Assembly: GCA_030247885.1 (NCBI GenBank)
Contig: JAPDRO010000016.1
Location: forward strand, 62,001 to 126,000
Source of the DNA: Taxawa tesnikishii (nom. ined.)
Taxonomy: Eukaryota; Ascomycota; Dothideomycetes; Dothideales
Length of the DNA: 64,000 bases
Direction of reading: 5' to 3'
Position 1 is the stretch's first letter. Every line of letters begins with the position of its first letter. The notes below the pieces were generated by a model. The model had not been told where the DNA came from. It saw nothing but the letters and a program-made list of their open reading frames with translations, and did no database searches. A program made the position numbers and the translations under genes. Below, in pieces: positions 1 to 9,857 of the stretch.

Positions 1-380
1 GGACTTTCTGCGTTCCGTCTTTGTTGAGATCATGTGAGTCTAGTTGAGAATCCCCTATGCGTGGACGGACATTCAACGTCATAGGGACTTGAGAGTTACA
101 AACAAAAACATCCAGTAGAGGAATCGGTCACTAGCTTTGGTCAGTTACTACCCCTTGCTGTGCTTGACCTTCTTCTGCTCTCGCTATTTGGTACTCTTTA
201 GTGTCTGGTTCCGCCTATGGATGGCTTCTATAACCATCGCCGCGTTGGGCGGCCCATCTTACGCCGTCAGCTTCGATAAATCGTTGCACAAACCCACGGC
301 GGTCTAAGCTGCAAAACGCGCATAGAAACAGAAACAGTCCTTCTATCCATATGTGTCCCGCTCGCCACAAATCACCTCGG

Positions 381-956
381 TCACCAATACCCCTCGTCAT
401 CTCTCATCCTGCTCCGGACCCCGGTTTCATCCCAGTCCCGCGCCGGGTACTTATACAGCCCATCCCTGACGTCGAACAGCGCACGCTGCCTCCATCGATC
501 CTCGTCCAGTCTCTCCCACTGCTCCCTCTGCTCCCTTTCCCTTTGCCGCTCCCCTTCCCGATCCACCTGACGCCCCCGCACAGGCGCAGCCCATCTCCCT
601 GTCGTCAAGTCCCCGTAGATCGATCGGGTTGTTCTCCGATATCGTTCCCTTTCTGCTCTGATTTCTCTAGTCACTCGCTCCCGCTCTCTTCTCTCCTGCC
701 TCTCCCTTTCTCTCTCCGCCTCCGCCTCGCATTCCGGACACAGCATACAGCTGCGCTCCTCTCGATCGTGTCGGCACCCGCTCAGATCGAAGTAGTTGTA
801 ATCTGCATTCGGCCAGCGATTCGGCTGTCTGCTCCAGAAGGCGGGATCGTTGATGCGAGTCATCTCACGGAGCAGACACCCACACTGCCGGCCGCTTATG
901 ACGACACGGTGCCCGCAGGCGTACGTTGTCGTCAGTGTGCCCACGAGGGTAGGCAT
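381..956 (-). CDS. Hypothetical Cys-containing, Arg/Glu-rich protein
   Basis: An open frame of about 191 codons from the second in-frame ATG (the first is at 974). The N-terminal third holds scattered Cys and His: YACGHRVV, CGCLL, SGCRHD and CMLCPEC, which ends in CX2CX2C-like spacing and could bind a metal. From about residue 85 it turns into a highly charged stretch of repeated RERERQERRERER type, probably a single helix or coiled coil. It ends in an aromatic/Arg tail. I do not recognise the family. The strand choice rests on the Cys/His spacing and on the low-complexity Pro/Leu/Ser look of the 246-codon opposite-strand frame, which I read as its shadow. No intron is needed. Function unknown. 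Confidence 0.5.
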   Translation of the reverse strand: MPTLVGTLTTTYACGHRVVISGRQCGCLLREMTRINDPAFWSRQPNRWPNADYNYFDLSGCRHDREERSCMLCPECEAEAERERERQERRERERVTREIRAERERYRRTTRSIYGDLTTGRWAAPVRGRQVDREGERQREREQREQWERLDEDRWRQRALFDVRDGLYKYPARDWDETGVRSRMRDDEGYW

Positions 957-974
957 AGCGGCAACGGCCCACAA

Positions 975-2025
975 CAGAACGGCTGCCGGAAAGCGGGAGT
1001 GAGTGAGTTGATGGCGCTCCTAGCCTGGCGAGGGTGGTTTGGCTCTTGCGTTAGGATTATGCTTGATGCTCTTCCTTGCTTAGAACGATAGTATTGTTGC
1101 TTCCGGCCTACCCCTCGGCATTGGAGGTAACAGAGCCTTTTCCTTTTTGAACGTTGTAGAAGAGCGGGCGGATCGTGGTTCCGGGCTCTGAAGACTGGGC
1201 TCGCGAGCCATGATATACCTTGCGCGACAGGGAACCAGCAAGCAGCTATGGAAATCTCACCTTGGGAGCAGCGATTGCTATATGATTGCGCCTCCCCTTA
1301 GGCCTTTCAACCTAATATGGAGAGTACGGAAGCAAGGGTTGAAGTCAAGGCAACCGGTGCTATGATTTAGGGGTGTTTGACGGAGGTGACAACTGAGCAC
1401 TTACCGACAGGGCTCGGATAACCAGATGTAGTGCAGCTGCAGTGCGAACCATTGAACCGCGGCTCTGGAAGAAGATGACCAGCAAGACACAATACGATAC
1501 TGTGCTTGACTGTCGCGGTACCTGTGCCCAGCTACAGAGCCTTACTCAGTTGATCTTTGCAAGGATAGCAACAGCGCAAGCATGACACACATTGGGCGGA
1601 AACAATCTCGTCGTTGAGCTTATCTGCATTGTGAAAGCCTAAAGGCAACGCTAGGGTGAAACTGTTTGGTTTGTCGTGGTCTTGTTTGTCCGCTTCGGCT
1701 CATCCCGGTGTTGGAGCATTGCGCAAACGGGTTGTTACAGCGCCGTACGACAGCCGACTGCCGGTCAAGATATTCTGTAGGGCTAGAACCACGTGCGCAG
1801 GATGTCGGGATCTATTCCTCGGTTCGTTGAAGGCCGAGTATCCCTGCTGCACCGTTGTCGTCGCAACACACCCGGCCGAATTTTTCTATATCTGGGACTG
1901 AACCGTCAAGACCTGAGTAGGTTAGCTTTCGTCAAGCTTTTGCCCAAGACATTCAACTGCATCCCACGTACCAACCATACCGTCTTTCAGTCCCCATCCT
2001 CAGCCATGTCCCATCTCTTCATCCA
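975..2025. other. Intergenic, no gene seen
   Basis: Only short overlapping frames occur here, on both strands, with no family resemblance. The stretch separates two minus-strand genes and should hold the promoter of the Cys-containing gene. No repeat or RNA gene is evident. Confidence 0.5.
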
Positions 2026-2685
2026 TCATAGCTTCGCCTTGCAACTCGTTCGTGCGATCATATCCTCATAGGAAATCCCATCTCCAAACCGCACCAGTCC
2101 CTCAACTCGCCACCACAGTGGTATCCCCCTCCTCATCCCCTCCACCGGATCCGGCTCCAGATTCTCCAAGCCATACACATCCTCGTACTGCGGCAGAATC
2201 ACATCCCACTCCTTAGGCTCATCCTCCTCGAACCCCAATCCCTCATCCGCCTCAGGCTCGGGCGTCTTCTTCCTGGGCTTCTGTCCCTTGAACTTGAACG
2301 CGACCGCACACCCGTCCCTCAACCCGACACCCAGCGGGCAATCCTTCACTTCTGCACCCTTCGCCTTGGCCTTTCCCTTGCCCTTCCCGTTGCCTTCGTC
2401 CCCGAAGAGCTCGTCATCGATGCCTAGCGCGTCGGCTTCTAGCGATTGCCAGCCGGCGTCCGGGTTGTTGAAGTCGACTGGTTTGGCAAAGAGGACGTCG
2501 TCCGGGTTGCTTGGGATGGGGATGTCGTTAAACTGGCCGTCGGCGCTGGTTTCGGACAGCGCGTGAAGTAGCTCGGTTTTGATGGCATGAAAGGTTTGCA
2601 TACGGTCGACGAAGAGAATGATGGTTGTTTTGTGCGATTTGAAACGGAGCGACCAGGTCGTTGGGGTCGGGTCTGCGATGGGCAT
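2026..2685 (-). CDS. Conserved fungal protein of unknown function
   Basis: About 219 residues when started at the internal ATG at 2685 (MPIADPTPTTW); an in-frame ATG lies seven codons upstream. The N-terminus reads like a small folded domain (WSLRFKSHKTTIILFVD, then a helix with HAIKTELLHAL). The middle has an acidic stretch with a Gly/Lys/Ala-rich insert (GKGKGKAKAKG). The C-terminal part is acidic and Trp-rich (PKEWDVILPQYEDVYG, IPLWWRVEG). The N-terminal motif looks like a conserved ascomycete protein, but I cannot give a name or function. No intron, signal peptide or membrane segment is visible. It is divergent from the TIMMDC1-like gene with about 370 bases between starts. Confidence 0.6.
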   Translation of the reverse strand: MPIADPTPTTWSLRFKSHKTTIILFVDRMQTFHAIKTELLHALSETSADGQFNDIPIPSNPDDVLFAKPVDFNNPDAGWQSLEADALGIDDELFGDEGNGKGKGKAKAKGAEVKDCPLGVGLRDGCAVAFKFKGQKPRKKTPEPEADEGLGFEEDEPKEWDVILPQYEDVYGLENLEPDPVEGMRRGIPLWWRVEGLVRFGDGISYEDMIARTSCKAKL

Positions 2686-3051
2686 GCTGCGTGGTATGCG
2701 CCGCACGCGAGCAGGCGTGAATTAGTAGTGGTGTCGGAGGCGGCTGGCTCTGGCCTCTTTACGGTTCTGCTTCCCCTAGTGGTTCTCGTACGTGCCTCGT
2801 CAGGTAGGTAGGTTCCAATGACGAAGCGAAATGAGTATGTTGATGTTCTGTTCATTCGTTCGACGTGGAGGCAGCAGCAAGAGCAACGCCTTGGCTTCGG
2901 ATTAGATCGGTTTATCTGATCGAGATTAGATAAGACGTGTCATCTGCGGAGCGCAAGCTTCACCTCCGCCCCGTCTCTATACCATTCGTTACACTCCACG
3001 GCATCCATGCGTACCTCCATCTGCTACAATCCCTTGTACCAAGCTTCAAAT

Positions 3052-3855
3052 ATGTCGAGACCAGGAGAAGCCTCCACCCTCTCTTCCAATGACTCCACAG
3101 AAACCAACCTCGAACCTATCCGCACGCCCGTCCCCATAACCTCCACCCCCGGCAACGACCGCCTCAGCATACCGTATATGCTGCGCCTCCCCACCGCCAT
3201 CCTCTTCTCCTCATTCAGCGGCTTCCTCCTCGGTGCCGCTCACGGCGGCAGCACCTCTGCCCTGCGCTTCCGTGCCGAAAACGCACACCGCCTGCCCACG
3301 TCCCAGGTCGGCTGGTACCTCTACCACAAGAGCAAGAACTACCACGTCATGCTTGGCGGCATCAAGGAGGGGCTGCGCATGGGATTCAAGGTTGGGTTCT
3401 GGAGCGGGAGTTTCTTCGCTATGGAGGAGGCGGTGGATCGATTGAGGGGCGCGGTGGTGAGGGGATGGGTTGGGTTTAAGGAACGTAGGAGGGGGAGGAG
3501 AGGGAGTTGGGACTGGAGAAGATGGAGGGGGAGGATGAGGTTTGGGTGCAGAGGGATTTTCTGAGCTCCGTCGTTGCGGCGTTAGGCACGGCGGGAGGTT
3601 TCAGTGCGTGGAGTAAGTGCGCGTCAGCATGGGGAGGGTGGACTGGTGCTGACGTGGTGAGTAGATCGCTTTCCGGTCCCCACGGCTGCGAGGACCGCGA
3701 CAATTGCGCTAAAGCTTGGACTCGGATTTGGACTTGCACAGGACGCCCTGAGTCTGATGAGGGGAAGGAGGTTGGGTTACATTGAGGTTACGCGCAAGTT
3801 CATCTTCGGCAAGCGGGAAGAAGAGAAGGCCGTGGCCATGCAGACGACAGGCTGA
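3052..3855 (+). CDS. Tim17/TIMMDC1-like mitochondrial membrane protein
   Basis: Two exons (3052-3612 and 3665-3855) around an intron with donor GTAAGT. The product is about 250 residues: a Ser/Thr/Pro-rich N-terminus, then RLPTAILFSSFSGFLLGAAH, a Gly-rich membrane segment, then a block with GGIKEGLRMGFKVGFWSGSFF and, in exon 2, a further Gly/Ala segment (TIALKLGLGFGLAQDALSL) and a basic tail. Gly-rich helices of this kind are typical of the Tim17/Tim22/Tim23 fold, and the order resembles complex I assembly factor TIMMDC1 and fungal relatives (inference). An upstream in-frame ATG lies at 3007. The reading frame slips by minus one in the G-run at 3491-3495. With one base added there the two exons total a multiple of three, so I read it as a sequence error, not a dead gene. 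Confidence 0.6.
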
Positions 3856-4488
3856 AGGACCCGGATGCAACAGGGGTTTTGTGCTGAGGAAGATCGGGGA
3901 ACCTTTCGGGGCGGTCAAGAACAGTCAGTACGAGCCGTCCGAAAGAGACCGTAGATTGACATGTCCTGATGCGAACAGTACCGGCGTCGGAGGGGAATAT
4001 GACATGGACTTAGGGCTGGGTGAGAGAGTCATGAGTGCGCGTGGGGCCCCACACGTTCACGACGGAGAGGAAGGCCTCGTCTGCCCATCTTGCCAACAGA
4101 CTATCGTCACCTTGAGAGAGAGGGAAGGTCAAGTACGAGCTTTGCAGACAACGGTACAGAAGATTGGAACATATTGAAGATTTTGTCCAACCTGTGTACC
4201 TGCTGCATGTTACCCAAAGGAGAGTCCAACCTCGGAGCAAAACAAATGTCATAGGACTGAAAGGAACCAGTCTTCAAAGAAGCCCATATCTGAGTCTGAA
4301 TCAGAGTACATGGGCAGACAATAGGAGGATTGGCTGTCCCTGCAAATGGAAACATAACAGTCTGGGATGTGAAAGAGCAACGATACAACCTGGTGCTCTC
4401 AGGAAAGCAGGAACAGAACAGGAAGACATCCCCTCCGATACGAGCTCTCCGGTTCAATGTTGGACTTCCCTCATGAGGTTGAAATGTC
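3856..4488. other. Intergenic, no gene seen
   Basis: Overlapping short frames on both strands with no recognisable product. This is the 3' flank of the TIMMDC1-like gene. Confidence 0.4.
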
Positions 4489-4878
4489 TCAGTCGTCAAG
4501 AGTTGTCACCTTTGCGCGGGGGTACTTGATAGGATACTCATGAGGATCAGCCTTCGCCGCTCCTGCTTCTGATAATTTGCCGGACTGAACGATCAAGAGG
4601 TCCGAAAATAGACCTGTCAGGCAGGTTTTGCGCTTCCTCTCCCACGTGAGCAAACTGGGTCTTTTAGCATGCATGCACACCACCCAGGAGTTCACAATGC
4701 ATTGGCGAAGCGGATCGCCCGGCTGTGTGATGCTGTAGACAATACAGATGTGTCGTGGATAAAACATCAAGCCGTTCTCCTCCTGTCCGACCCTTGCGGC
4801 TTCGAAGACTGCGGCATTGGCAAGGTTGCTGGCGCCGCCAGTTCTCGCGAGGAAATAGAGAGAGGTGACTTCTGACAT
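4489..4878 (-). CDS. Doubtful small ORF
   Basis: A 129-codon frame with an ATG in a fair context. The first half (MSEVTSLYFLARTGGASNLA and onward to about residue 50) has a protein-like composition; the second half does not. It could be one exon of a small gene or chance. It lies about 390 bases downstream of the molybdopterin synthase gene on the same strand. No family recognised. Confidence 0.25.
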   Translation of the reverse strand: MSEVTSLYFLARTGGASNLANAAVFEAARVGQEENGLMFYPRHICIVYSITQPGDPLRQCIVNSWVVCMHAKRPSLLTWERKRKTCLTGLFSDLLIVQSGKLSEAGAAKADPHEYPIKYPRAKVTTLDD

Positions 4879-5268
4879 GATGTCTGATCGCCTGAAGGCA
4901 AGATCATGGGGTTGCGAGTACCTTTATACTCGATTGGACTGTGCAACGTCCAGAGGTAGAAACTGTCGAAAGCGTCGGCGTCAATGACAAGCCGGATGGC
5001 AGAGTCCTTGTATGGGTGCCCAGCGCCACCTTGGAATCTCGCTCGCAGTACGTGGAAGTTGCGGCAGACCCTTGCGCGGTCGACTTTGACCTCCTTCCGC
5101 TACTTGTGCGAACCTTGTTGTCGGTGGTAAAAGCATTCTCAGCCGGAGACTTGCGCTGAAACCAGTGGTCCTCAGGCACAGCGAGACAGCATGACCCAAG
5201 ATACTCCAGTCCAGTCTGTTGCTGGGCAGGGAAATGCATTCGTAACATACAAGTCTGTGATAGCCGCC

Positions 5269-5562
5269 TCATCCGGAGCTCACAGGTGGTATGATAGCAA
5301 CCTCATCCCGCTCCTGAATCATCTTGCCTTTCTCACCAGCTGCAGCTTCTTCCTCAAGATCTACGTAGTCCAAGTTCACAGTGAGGGCACAAGCATCAAG
5401 GATTTTCGACTGGATTCCGGGATACTTGGCTTCCAGGGTCTTGAAGAGTTCTGATACAGGCAATGGAGCAGATAAGTGGTCAACAGATTTCTTGGTGTAG
5501 GAGGCGGCAGACGCGAAGTAGAGGACGGTGAAATGGCCCGAAGGCGCCTTTGGAGTCGACAT
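5269..5562 (-). CDS. cnxG: Molybdopterin synthase sulfur carrier subunit (MOCS2A/CnxG)
   Basis: A complete 97-residue MoaD/ubiquitin-fold protein without introns. Recognisable parts are the first strand (HFTVLYFASAASYT), the helix with ELFKTLEAKYPGI, the VNLDYVD segment and the C-terminal DEVAIIPPVSSG. In this family the C-terminal glycine is thiocarboxylated, and the protein donates sulfur to precursor Z (cPMP) within molybdopterin synthase, together with the MOCS2B/CnxH subunit. This cofactor serves nitrate reductase and xanthine dehydrogenase. The residue before the last Gly is Ser, not the second Gly of bacterial MoaD; I believe fungal members commonly show this but cannot check here. It is divergent from the cyt-4 gene. 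The large subunit gene is not in the window. Confidence 0.88.
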   Translation of the reverse strand: MSTPKAPSGHFTVLYFASAASYTKKSVDHLSAPLPVSELFKTLEAKYPGIQSKILDACALTVNLDYVDLEEEAAAGEKGKMIQERDEVAIIPPVSSG

Positions 5563-5998
5563 TGTGGTTCCTATGACTTGTCTCGTTAGCGGTACTTCAA
5601 CACAAGGGTAGACGAGAGAGAGATGTGAGGGAAACTGTTGCGGTCAGAGCAGATATGATGGTTTCTCCAGCGACACCGGACGGTGGCTCGGATAATACAT
5701 GCTATTTTTGAAAATCATCATTGCAAGCGAACAACCGACGTGTAAGAGGGAGAATAGCATACCTAGAGATGTTGCGGTGTGGCGTGGTAAAGAGGATGTC
5801 GATGCGGAGTTTAACGGAGGTCTTCGTATATTTGTATGAACTTCGTGCTCTCGTTGGTCCGTGCTTCTCCGGATGATGTACCATCGCTAGCACAACTTTA
5901 CATCTGGTGGCCACTGCTGCATTGCCTCTCTCCAGACATAACTTCACTCGTATCGCCGGGTCAGGGGAAGAGGGGCGTTTGTCTGGTGAATCCGGAAC
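5563..5998. promoter_or_regulatory. Divergent promoter region between cnxG and cyt-4
   Basis: About 436 bases between the two start codons, which point away from each other. Both 5' regions must lie here. I see no clear TATA box and claim no specific factor site. Confidence 0.45.
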
Positions 5999-8900
5999 AT
6001 GCTCACGTTCCGCAGCGAGCTCTCGCGACGACCGCTCAGCGCAGCGGCATCATGCTGGAGATGCACCCTTGAATCGCGGCGCGCATTGTCGAGAGAGGCA
6101 TTTAAAGGGAGATGGCCAGGCCGGTTAAATCTGAAGGCCGTGAAGTCAGAAGACACGGAGCGTCCTGAAGAGCAAAATAGCACGAGACAAGCCGAGCCGG
6201 CGCCAAAGCAACAGCAACAGCAAGAGTCAGAATCGTGGGTTCTACACAGCACTGCAACGGAGCCGAAGTCACAGGAAGAAGTGGCTCAACCGACAAGAGA
6301 AAGAGGGTGCTTTCGCTGTGGGGGTTATGGACACCAGAGCTCTGATCTATCATGTCCTACGGCAAACCGCCGCTGGAGGTCAAGCTCCACCACGTCGAGG
6401 CCTTCGACGGTCGGTACGATATCACACGGCAGTTTAGGTGCTGCCGCTAGATCTTCGAGTTCGGCTCATCTGTCCATATAACCACCAATTCTGAGAAACA
6501 GGACACGGTTTCTGGACAAGGGTCTCAGGGTTCTCTACGAATGCCAATAGAGAACGCCACGATTCCTGAACTAGCGTTCGAGGAGCTCATCGATATTCAC
6601 GTCCGAAAGGCTGCAGAACTGGCAGCTCAGAGCCAGACGACGTCGTCTCGATATGGACCGAAATCAACTCAGCGCCGAATGTCCACCTACGTACCTACCT
6701 TCTCCCAACGCCAGTACAACTCTGTGCATGTGAGGAGGGCTTATCATACTTCGCCATCAACCCGCCAGCAACTTGACTACGCTAGTCAACCGGAATCAAT
6801 ACCGCCTTTTCTAGGCGCGGAAGTTGGAGACTTGAGCGGCGATCAAGTCGATCAACCACGCCGAAAGCCTGGTATTCGGGATCAGTTGAGAGAATGGAAT
6901 GAGAAATACGGGAAAGAGGAGGCATTGGTAGAAGATGTGTATGACTTCGATCAGAACGGCGAAAGAACCAACACTTTTACTCGTGTTGGCGATAATGATG
7001 ATTTCCGAAACCCTGCTGAAGCTGAAGAAGCTGAGCGGGAAGAGCTCTCTAATATCATGAACGCGCAGCTGGACGAACTAGAAGCGGTGGATCCTGGCCA
7101 TACCAAGTTCCTGCGCAAAGGTGACCTGGTGGAACTAGAGTAAACATCTACACATACGCATGTAAGACCCGCTTGCTGACAATATGTTAGTTTTCCAACC
7201 ATAGACCGTGAATCAGTACTTGCGATATTTGTTCGCAATGTTGGTTCTAGTCAAGCCCAATCACAGTTCTATACAATTCATGGAAAGTGGATCCACGTCG
7301 CCTCTAAAGTTGTGCAGTACAATGTCCCCGGATACGTGGACGAAAGATTGGTCGACAAGATCCTGCCGTATCTGCCGAGCGATACGGTTACTAAAGAGCA
7401 GCTCGACCGTGCACAAATGTTTGATTTGAGCGTACCAAGAGAGATCGCCGCCCCGCTGGTTTCACGCATGCTTGAGTTCAAGAGAGAGAGCGACGAGCTA
7501 TTTAGGTCGCACGCCAGTGCACTGGACGATGCCCACAACATCTTGGCTCATCCCACGGATCTCAAGTTCGGCAATCTTGAGCAGATTGGAGCGAAGTTAC
7601 TTGGCACACCGTTGAGGGGCAAGAAGCTTCCGCCTACTGCCCTTTTCACAGTCCGGAAAGCCCTTCTAAACTGTGGTTTTGCGTTCGGTACAGATCGTCG
7701 AAGTCACCGAGCCACAGGTTACATTCAGATCAGATCCAAAGAACAGGTCAACAGCGTTGAAAGGGTACGCAGATGGATGCGCCAGTGGCAGGAAGACCTT
7801 GCAACAGCCACCACGACAAAGAAGAGAGAAGAAGCGGAACCCAGGCCGAGCGAAGGGGTCGCATCATGACTCGGTTCCTCAAAAGGCACGTCAACTCATT
7901 GAAATGAGTCGAAAAGACAGAGAAGCTACGTCTTCAGGCAACGTTGGGCCCAGCAAGAAGCGCTTCCCTATGGATGACGAAAATTGCGTAAGATATAAGT
8001 ACTCTATCGACTTCACTGATGAGGACCAGCAGATCCTTAGATTCATGGAAGGCTGGTGCTGCTCGAATTTGTACTGGGGCTTACCTAGACTCCAAGCTTT
8101 GCCACCACTAATCTTACAGGCTACTGGCATGTATGAGGACAAAGAATTGGACAAATCCACTGGTTTTATGTTTCTGCAAGAAGTCGGCCTTCTGGTACCA
8201 TACGAGAACCGTGTACGGTACGATCAGCATCTGCTCTTACCTTCTTCTCAACATTCCAAGCCGCTTGAGAACTTGATGACCGCCATAGAAGATATGAGAC
8301 ATGATCCAGGCTTCAACGATTCTATGAAGCATCTACGCAAGGACTTCGGAGATCTACCGGTATTTTGCATTGACAGTGCAGGTGCACATGAGATCGACGA
8401 CGGCATTTCTATTGAATCTGCTGGTAACGACGAACACTGGGTCAACGTACACATCGCGAACCCTACGGCCTTCTTCAGCAAAGATTCGCCACTGGCAAAG
8501 ATGGCCCGGCATATGACAGAGACCGTCTACATGCCCGAAAGAGCCTTTTCAATGCTGCCAAAGTGGGCTTCACGAAAATACTTTAGTCTGGAGGACAACC
8601 GTCCTTGCCTTACTTTCAGCGCCAAGATGAACGGCAATGGGGAGGTTCTGCAGCACAAAATTCAGCCCGGCTTCATAAGAAACGTCCTTCAAGTGACTCC
8701 TGAGGACCTCAGTGAGGCTTTCGGCCTGGAGTCTCCGCACACGCAAACACAAATCTTGAGCGTGGGTGGCTCTGTTAAAGCGGAGGATTCCATCAAAAGA
8801 CGCAAGATCAAATTCATTACCGCAGAACGGAAAGCGATGTTGGAAACACTGAGTAAGCTGGCAAATAAACTTTCGGAGAAGCGAACTGCCGCCGGCGGTC

Positions 8901-9857
8901 TTTTTACGATTCTGCCCGCAACGATATCTCAGTCTGGAGCTCTAACGCCGGGGTTGGCCTTCCGTGGGAACACCCGTCCCGTCAACGTGCTCGTCATGTC
9001 GAAGGAGACCCCACCATTGTCATTCGGGCACATAAATTCGTTGATTGGTTCTCCGCCAAGGATCCTTCGCGGCAGTTCACGACTCTCCTTGTCAGAGAGA
9101 TGATGCTTCTCGCTTGCAATATCGCTGCCAAATGGTGTGCTGAGCGCAATCTGCCCAACTTGTACCGAGGCTCCATCAGCCTACCCGGCGCGAATCCGGA
9201 CAAATACTGGCGCGAAGTCATTGAGCCGGCGAGAGAAAAGTATGCAGGAAACCCCCCATGCATCTCACCATCGGCTACCTCCGAAATATGGGCGCCAATA
9301 TCATCACCACGGAACCCCGTCGCCATGTGCCCCTGGGATTGGATCACTACAGCAAGGCGACATCTCCTCTTCGTCGTTACAGCGACATGATAACGCACTG
9401 GCAGATCGAGGCTGCTCTTCGCCATGAAGCGGAGACGAACCAGTCTCTCATAGGCAGCAACAGCGGGAAGCACGACTTCCTTCCCTTCAGCGCCTCGGCC
9501 ATCAACCAGATCATCATCGGTCTCAGCCCGCGAGAGAGGATGATCACTCGCTTCAAGGCGTACGCAGAGAGTTTTTGGATCACGCTGCTGTTCTTCCGCG
9601 CGCATTACTTCGGCGAGCTCGAACTTCCCAAGACGTTTAATGCTCGTATTACCTCTGACCCGCCGCCGGGCCGCGCTCCTCTGTTCGCTATCCTCGAGGA
9701 GAACAACGTCAACGCCTCTCTTCAAAGACCTGAGGACCATGGTCTGGGCGAGGCTAAGGCGGGAGATACCTGGGAGGCCGAGATTGCGGATGTACAGGTA
9801 TTCAACCGTCGCATTGTTGTCAAACCTCTGAGACTTGTCGACAGGTTTGAGGATTAA
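5999..9857 (+). CDS. cyt-4: Mitochondrial RNase II-family exoribonuclease (cyt-4/DSS1)
   Basis: The catalytic RNB domain is plain. It starts at DLPVFCIDSAGAHEIDDG (about 8360), which carries the Asp residues that bind magnesium. It continues through VEGDPTIVIRAHKFVDWFS, REMMLLACNIAAKWCAERN, and SPLRRYSDMITHWQ (about 9367), and ends with a short S1-like tail. In fungi the family (Neurospora cyt-4, yeast DSS1) degrades and processes mitochondrial RNA as the 3'-5' exonuclease of the mtEXO complex. The N-terminus (MLTFRSELSRRPLSAAASCW) looks like a matrix-targeting peptide. One intron at 7140-7190 is clear. Frame slips occur between about 6448 and 6541, near 7860 (net plus one or minus two), in the T5 run at 8901-8905 and in the C6 run at 9252-9257. 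Conservation continues across each, so they are probably assembly errors. The full product would be about 1270 residues. The region 6340-6540 is the least certain. Confidence 0.85.

Noticed and set aside
351-1091. A 246-codon plus-strand frame
   Set aside because: Pro/Leu/Ser-rich low complexity opposite a minus-strand frame with spaced Cys/His residues; taken as a shadow.
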